A stretch of DNA of 64,000 nucleotides from contig OY540818.1 of assembly GCA_961205875.1 (NCBI GenBank), forward strand, positions 16,590,761 to 16,654,760, written 5' to 3'. The translations under genes and the position numbers were made by a program. The notes below the pieces were generated by a model that ran no database searches, was not told where the DNA came from, and saw only the letters and a list, made by a program, of their open reading frames with translations. This stretch comes from Sialis fuliginosa. Its lineage: Eukaryota; Arthropoda; Insecta; Megaloptera; Sialidae. Shown here piece after piece: positions 57,593-64,000 of the stretch (position 1 is the first letter of the stretch; each line of letters starts with the position of its first letter).

Positions 57593-58150
57593 ATAGGGTC
57601 GAGCGGGGTAAATATGAAACACCAAAAAAATGGGGTAAAAGTGAAACAAGCTTGCAATTAAAAAACTAATTTGTTTATAGGAGAATTATAAAAACTGACA
57701 TCATCATTAAAGGTTTGTTAAAGTGACCTGAAAATATGAATCGCCTAATAAGTGATGTGTCACCCCTACAGATGTGAATTAAATTTTAATTCTTTGAACA
57801 TAACTTTCTGTATAGCTCAGATATTAATTAAAGTTACAATTTCACATTGATATGCCACAAAGAAGATAAATCAAAGTTGCCTTTGTAGCTTTTCTTTTAA
57901 TTTTTCGAGAAATATCTTCCATTAGAGGCCTGTTTCACTTTTTCCCGAATTGGAGGTTAAAAATGAAACACACCTTTTTGATTTTTAAAGGCCGTGTTGT
58001 ATCGTACAGTTCAAATGATGTAAGTATTTAAAATGGTTATTCATAAGCGCATCTAGTAGAAAAAATTAAAGTATGAATTTGTATCGTTAATTGTCAAAAA
58101 ACATGAATGATTTGTATTTTGTTTCACTTTTACCTCAGTTGACCCTACCT
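57593..58150. mobile_element. TIR element (TAGGGTC..GGGGTAAATATGAAAC ends)
   Basis: TAGGGTCGAGCGGGGTAAAT on the left pairs imperfectly with GTTTCACTTTTACCTCAG..GACCCTA on the right. Internal GGGTAAAAGTGAAAC strings repeat. No frame. Confidence 0.55.
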
Positions 58151-60862
58151 AATTAATATTTAGCATCGCTAAAATAATCATTTTATGTGTGTTATAAAAA
58201 ATAGATTTGACTTCATTTCTAGTTGCCATATTGTACAAAAATCGAATTATTAAAATAAACAATTAAAGAATTTGCAGTCAAGAATATATTTTATATCTCG
58301 AAAACAACAGCTTTAAATAAATTTTGATTAACAGATTATTAATTAGCGAATTTTTCTGGAACAGCTTGTATATTAATTTTTTTTGCAAAAACTAAACGAT
58401 AGAATATTTTGAGGATTATTATACGTTTATTTCATAGAAAATGTTTTTCTAAAATTTAAATTTATACAAAAAAATGTGTATGACCCCCTTCGAGAATTTA
58501 GTCTGTATACGCGCCTGATTTAATGTTTGTATTTCTGTGTGTGTGTGTCTTTCTTAATATACGTATTGAATTCTGTGAATTCAGATTATTAAGAGCATTG
58601 TTGGTTGTTGTTAAAATTTGCATGTATTGAATTCGAGTCAAATTGACTAAAATGATAACGATAATGATAGGGGGGAGGGGCATCCATAAAATACGTCAAA
58701 TTTTTGACCCCTCTCTCCCTCTTTGTCACGCTGCATCACATTTTTTTCAACACCCTACCCTGTAACAAATGTTGTTTAAAAACAAATATATCGAATAGAA
58801 GTGATTTTTATCGTTATAATAACATTTTTACCTAAATATATGTATTTTATCTGTTAATATGCCATAAATATTATTTTTAATTTTTATAACAAACCATACA
58901 AATTAATAAAATCGTTGACAATTGTGTACATCTAAATTACACATCAAATAATAAATCTGAAGCAATATATCTCTTTGTTACAGTCCAGTAGGTGTTGAAA
59001 TGTAGACAGAAGTACAGATAAAATTTTTGATATTTAAAATTTATGGATATAATTGACTTTTAACCTTTATTATTGTACCTACACTATCCTTTTATATCTG
59101 CAAAGTTGCTGACAATTCAGTTTAATTAATGAAAACATTTTTCAATACACTATACTTTTTGCTTAAAAAATAATTTGATTAAAAACGCTAATTTTAGATG
59201 AAAATAGTTAAAAAATTAATAACTTTTGTTAAAACCATCTAAATGACTCGTAACTACCCTCATATTGTTCCTCAAATTCCAAAGAATAAGTTTAACCAAT
59301 AAAAATCGCTAATGTTTAAGGTAAAATTTTTTTTAAATACATTTTTATTAAAATTTAAATAAAAGTATCAGGGTTAAATATCTTTTTAGTGAAACCAACG
59401 TGGATATCTTCTCTTTGTACAAACAAACAAAATAACCCCCCCCCCCTTAAAAATATCCAATCAATAGAACGGGTGCAATTGCACTTTAAAGTATACCGAA
59501 TTTTTTTTATATACAATTTCTTAAAACCGAATTTTTTTTCGAATAAAATAATAGATAATGATTAAAACATACTATATGCATCCTTATAAAACGTCTCTTT
59601 GTCTGTCCGTTAGTGCGCTTATCACTCGAGAACCACTTATCCGATTTACGTGATTTTTTATTTATTTTATTTATAGATATGTTCTCATGCCAGATTATAG
59701 GATGTATTTTGTTACGTTATGTAACATAAGGAATAAGCAGTGACGACAATAGTAAATCAGGTCTCTGTATCAATACGCTCATGCTGTTATGGCATCGAAA
59801 AAACAAAACAGCAATATCGTGTCTTTTTGACAAAAGTGCAATAAACCCTATGCATTTTTAAATACTATGTGTTTTCAAATATTGAACAATATATTGTGTA
59901 GAATAAAAATATCTAAAATAAACTCCGCAATATATGGTAATATCTAAGCAAACGAAGCCGCGAGCACAGCTAGTTTTAAATAAATTCATAACGCATTCTA
60001 AGAAAAGCGGACAACATCTGTATTTTCTTTGTTATATTTACAATACTCATGTACAATACTGTACTTACCTACATATGTCGCTGTGTCAAAAACATTCGGT
60101 GTAAGAGTTGTCTGATAAATAAAATGAGAAAAATCCACAAGAATAATGTTTTGTATGAACAAGGACAACAACAAAAGATAAATAATGATAATCTGACAGT
60201 GTTTTGTTGGCATCTAACAGCTTTGTCGTGAGAGAAAACGCCGTGAGACATAGTGGCGATAATATTTTATGGAAAATCCACTGACACTGAGATTCTCCAA
60301 CTGTCCGTTTGGTTTTTATTGATCTCTTACTCTTCATTACCTTTTTATATTATTCCAGATTTGTCAAATATATTTACTACCAATGAATTTATTATAGATA
60401 TATGGTATAGATAGAATCAGGAAAATGGTCAATAAAATAGATGGACTATGTTTTGCACTAATGTATCAACCCACATCATTTATTTCGAGATATCAATGTT
60501 TTTGATGCCCGCAAAGAAAAATGCATTTGTGATTTTTATCTGACTTTAAAACAGAACGAGGTTCTCTATTTAATCAATTTATATTTTTTCGATATAACTC
60601 CGACAAATATACACCGATTTGAATTGAAAGAGTATATTCCCGAGATGGTCTTATATAAATTTTATCAGAGTCTGACCGTGGACTTTGAAGATACGTCACT
60701 CAAAAGGCGAAAAATAAAAAACTTTAAAAAATAAAAATAAAACCGATTTCAAAAAAAGTACATAATAATTAAAAACTGTTTTTGAAGTTGGTACCAAACC
60801 AATAAATATATTTTAATAAATGAAAAAATAATTTTTATTGTCTTTGAACTTATGTTATCAAT
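58151..60862. other. A+T-rich stretch with dispersed repeat pieces
   Basis: Contains a GTCTGTCCGTTAGTGCGCTTA..CGAAGCCGCGAGCACAGCTAG unit (59597-59975) and an inverted ACCGACTTC-type repeat (60545-60790). The part 60000-60340 is less A+T-rich but has no recognised product. Confidence 0.5.
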
Positions 60863-61204
60863 GGGAGCGTTCACGTCTGACCAAAAAACGGAACAACGAG
60901 CTTTGATTGGTTGAAATTAAAAGAATGTCATTTTTTAAGCGTGTAAGGAAGTGAGAAAGATGTAACTAGAAATAAAGAGATAGAAACTAGTGACCAGGCT
61001 AACCAAAGAACTTTTATGTTCACTTCATGTTGAGCGTTTCTGCCAGAACACTAGTTTCTATCTCTTTCTGGTTACTTCTTTCTCACTTCCTTACACACTT
61101 AAAAAATGACATTCTTTAAATTTCTGGTACATTCCACCAGAAGTTCCATGAATCAACCAATCAAAGCTTGTTGTTCACTGTTTTTGGTCAGTCGTGAACG
61201 TGAC
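60863..61204. mobile_element. H-family foldback element, copy 2 (complete ends)
   Basis: GCGTTCACGTCTGACCAAAA on the left pairs with TTTTTGGTCAGTCGTGAACG on the right, followed inward by the arms described for copy 1. The left arm lacks ~30 bp present in copy 1 (the GGAATTTCTGGTGG part). Confidence 0.8.
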
Positions 61205-61526
61205 CAATGGTTAATTTAAATTGAACACATAATAAACGAAGTAAAAAGAAATAATGCTGTATAACAACATCGTACAGAGCAAAGACTAACAATTCATAAT
61301 TTTATTTTAATTTTCACTAACTCATTTACTGTTGAATAAAATATAAAATAAATTATTATAATCAATTACTCTCGTAGGAAAATAATTATTTAATTATAAT
61401 TAAATACTAAATAAACACATATGGGCGGAGTAATTAACGGACACATTTTCATAATGACCACGGCCCACTAGATATCTCTCTCTCTTTCCCTAACACTCTA
61501 AAGAACACACATTTAGAAAATATCGA

Positions 61527-61903
61527 TAAGGTACTGGCACCAGTCTTGGACAATAATGAAATGTACTAAATTAGAAATATTTGTTGATATTTGATAACTG
61601 AATGATAATCTATAAACACTTAATTCTAAAACACCTTAATTTGATGAAAATCGGTCAATGGGTGTCAAAATGGCGGACAATTAAACTAATTATTAGTGTA
61701 ATCTATTTATTAATTATTATATTATCATAGCATCTGCTTTACATTGTTTACAATTTTACCGTTCTTCACTGGGTTTCTTTGTCCATTACTGGGGAAAAAC
61801 CCCGGACTTTGGTAATTAAATTGATTTAATAAAGAGGTACATGTTTTAGTAGTAACATGAGTTGATGAGAATTACTCTTAAAGTGTTCAAGATTGGTGTC
61901 ACT
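61527..61903 (+). mobile_element. A-family TIR element, copy 11
   Basis: Starts AAGGTACTGGCACCAGTC and keeps all A landmarks; the right end is decayed (AAGATTGGTGTCACTAG). It supplies an uninterrupted CTATTTATTAATTATT site. Confidence 0.8.
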
Positions 61904-64000
61904 AGATAAATTCGTTTGTAAAAATACGCCCCACAAATCAATCTCATTTCAGTTATGCAACCATCATACAGAATTAGTCAATTAGTTGATTAAATTTGGT
62001 ATGAGTTAGAGATAATATTTATTACCTGATGCACGGTGTTAAAAAACACACTCAGTTTATGACCCTCCATGTATACGATAACGTAATAAAAACGTTCTTT
62101 TGCATTTTATATTTTTTAATTATATAGTCCAAAAAGTTAGGTTTCCATCCGCAAGTATTTAAAATAGCAAGACCAATGTAAGAAAAGTTCTCACGAAAAG
62201 AAAATTGTATAAGCATAAATTATAAAAGTAATGCTGCAAGTGTTTTATTACGGGTGATTTTGCAAAGCTATTAACAACTGATGCCTTCAAAGCACGCAAG
62301 AGAATGAATTTAAATTAAATGACTGACAGTAAATTTGTGAACCTGTTTTATGTTCACGTTGTAATATAGAAATTCTAATATAATGGTGTAATTTAAATGC
62401 ATGCTAGGTTTGAATTTGAACTATTTGTTTAATTAATAATTTTAAGTGATTTGATATATAAAAAACTTTTCAAGAAAAAATAAAACACTGAAAAGTTTAT
62501 AGTAATTAAATTTAACAGTTTTTGAAGTCAGTTTTGTTTCCCTCTTTTAAAATCCATGGCGTCAGATTCTAATAAAATATATACCACCTCAGGAGTATAC
62601 TCTTTCAAACAAACAAAAAATCATCCAAATCGGTACATATTTGTCAAAGTTATGCCCCAACACCTCCTCCTTTTTTGCAGTCGCTAAAAAATATATTTTA
62701 ATATTTTTACTAGGTAATTAAACTATCAAAAAATATGCCTTTCGCTATATTATGTACTCCACTGACATAATGATCCCACTCTATAGAGAAGAATATTAAT
62801 TACTTACGTACGTTACGAAAATTAAACAATGTTTCACAGAAAATTATAATGTCATTTGTCACGTATTCGATTTTCAATTTGTCTTTTAGTACAGGGATTA
62901 ATAATGGGGAACTTTTTTTTACATCTTAAGGCCATTTTGTACATTATAAACTAGCTGTTCCACGTGGATTTGTATTTTTTTTATCTAATAGGGATACAAA
63001 GTAGCCTACGCCCTTCTTCAGGATGTAAACTATTTCCCTGCCAAATTTCATCAAGTTTAGTTCAGCAATTTAGCCGTGAAAAGGTAACAAACAAACAGAC
63101 AGACAGTGTTACTTTCCCATTTATACATCTTTCTCTTATACATTTACTCATTTCTCTCTCTCTCTCTCACGCATAACCGATGTAAAGTGACTTGTACGCA
63201 TTCACCATTCATCTATCAAATGCCACACTCTCTTTAGCGTTTTATCTTTAATTGTCACAGTAGAAAATTGATTATTTAATTTTACGATACTTAATTCTGA
63301 TAATATTAAAAAGCAGGTAATTCCTAGAATGCGTGAAGAGGTCACATAACTTACTCAGCTATTACGAGATTTCCCCGATCATATATGCATAATGTATTAA
63401 ACTAAACATTTATGTATTAATTAAATATTTTTCTTGCAGACAAAAAAAAGATTAATTATCTTGTAGTAAGATTTTTGCCCTCCCCTCTTCCCCACACTTC
63501 CTTTATCAGCAAAAGTAAGATAAATTAACCCCCCCCCCCCAACGATTTTACGCACACGTACCATAATTTTCTATTACCATTTTTACAAAATTAAAACGCC
63601 AATGTTTTCCTGAATACAACACATTTTACATAATTTTAAACACGGAAATACTTTCGGCTACAACCACACCCGGTTCATGTAGCGCAGGATTAAGTAATTA
63701 TTTATACAAAGTCCAACTCTTACACTAAATCATTTTCTATGTTTCGGCCAGATCGATTTGTAATATTTTCCACCCGACAGACAGTTGTCTATTATAGATA
63801 ACTTCAATTTGCAGAATTCTGACAACGCAAACTTTAGGATGAATGAGCGGTAGAACCTTTTGTCACTAATTAAATGATTTATTAGTTTTCAAAAGTAGGC
63901 GTTAATGTTTTGAATGATTCACAAAAATGAATCATCTTATTGTATGTTTGATAATAATAACTTGACTTCGTTTTTATGTTTCGATCTGTACCTACTTCAA
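61904..64000. other. Right end of window, no gene recognised
   Basis: Holds an ACCGACTTC-type repeat (62460-62700), the inverted tail repeat (62950-63110), a CT microsatellite (63151-63168) and a C-run (63530-63540). Probably still intron of the gene starting at 50079. Confidence 0.45.
62950..63110 (-). repeat. Dispersed tail repeat, inverted copy
   Basis: Reverse of 29699-29870: ACTAGCTGTTCCACGTGGAT first, then GATACAAAGTAGCCTACG and finally ACAAACAAACAGACAGACAG. Confidence 0.6.

Noticed and set aside
1..64000. CRISPR arrays, operons, tRNA or rRNA genes
   Set aside because: The window is eukaryotic. No tandem repeat has spacer structure, and no cloverleaf with A/B boxes or rRNA-like sequence was noticed by eye; a tRNAscan run would settle the tRNA point.

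Overview
This is a chromosomal window from an insect. The evidence is a pair of insect-type (7tm_6) odorant receptor genes, intron-split genes with GT/AG sites, about 70% or more A+T, and very dense DNA-transposon debris. One dispersed repeat ends in a string like CGCGGACGAAG..GGGTAACAGCTAG, and another resembles ACCGACTTCAAAAAAGG; both kinds are common in Lepidoptera and in some other holometabolous and hemipteran insects. I cannot fix the order from the sequence alone.

Genes occupy mainly the left third. From left to right: the first exon of an odorant receptor on the minus strand, running off the left edge (144-549); a six-exon SLC4 bicarbonate-transporter gene lacking the usual N-terminal cytosolic domain (3295-7229, +); NAF1, an H/ACA snoRNP assembly factor in four exons (10949-13342, -); a two-exon MADF-BESS DNA-binding protein (14849-15809, +); a complete six-exon odorant receptor (16404-19618, +); and single-exon TMEM192, a lysosomal membrane protein (21939-22679, +). 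At 33407-34024 (+) there is a two-exon, 97-residue secreted acidic protein that I do not recognise. An isolated gustatory-receptor-like exon may lie at 39736-39893 (-). A CpG-rich block (43318-43677) followed by a splice donor, and an exon at 49968-50136 encoding a start codon plus signal peptide and ending in a phase-1 donor, look like the 5' end of a large gene continuing beyond the right edge. The last ~14 kb would be its first coding intron.

The rest is mostly non-autonomous DNA transposons, many of which can be delimited by terminal inverted repeats (TIRs), target-site duplications (TSDs) and empty-site comparison within the window. Families used below are: A (GGTACTGGCACCAGTC ends, about ten loci), C (two copies, one interrupted), E (TGTCCGGTATTATA ends, TTA duplication, Harbinger-like), several hAT-like elements with 8-bp duplications (ends CAGTGGCG, TAGAGGTGTACCGG, TAGAGATGCC), ~730-bp long palindromes, and H (a ~340-bp foldback).

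The genes are functionally unrelated neighbours; nothing suggests an operon or a coordinated cluster beyond the two related odorant receptors. The most unusual items are a 96-bp insertion with a perfect 9-bp duplication and hammerhead-like hairpins, a three-level nested insertion with its empty-site copy next door, the N-truncated SLC4 gene, the orphan secreted protein, and a transposon remnant abutting the last splice acceptor of the odorant receptor.
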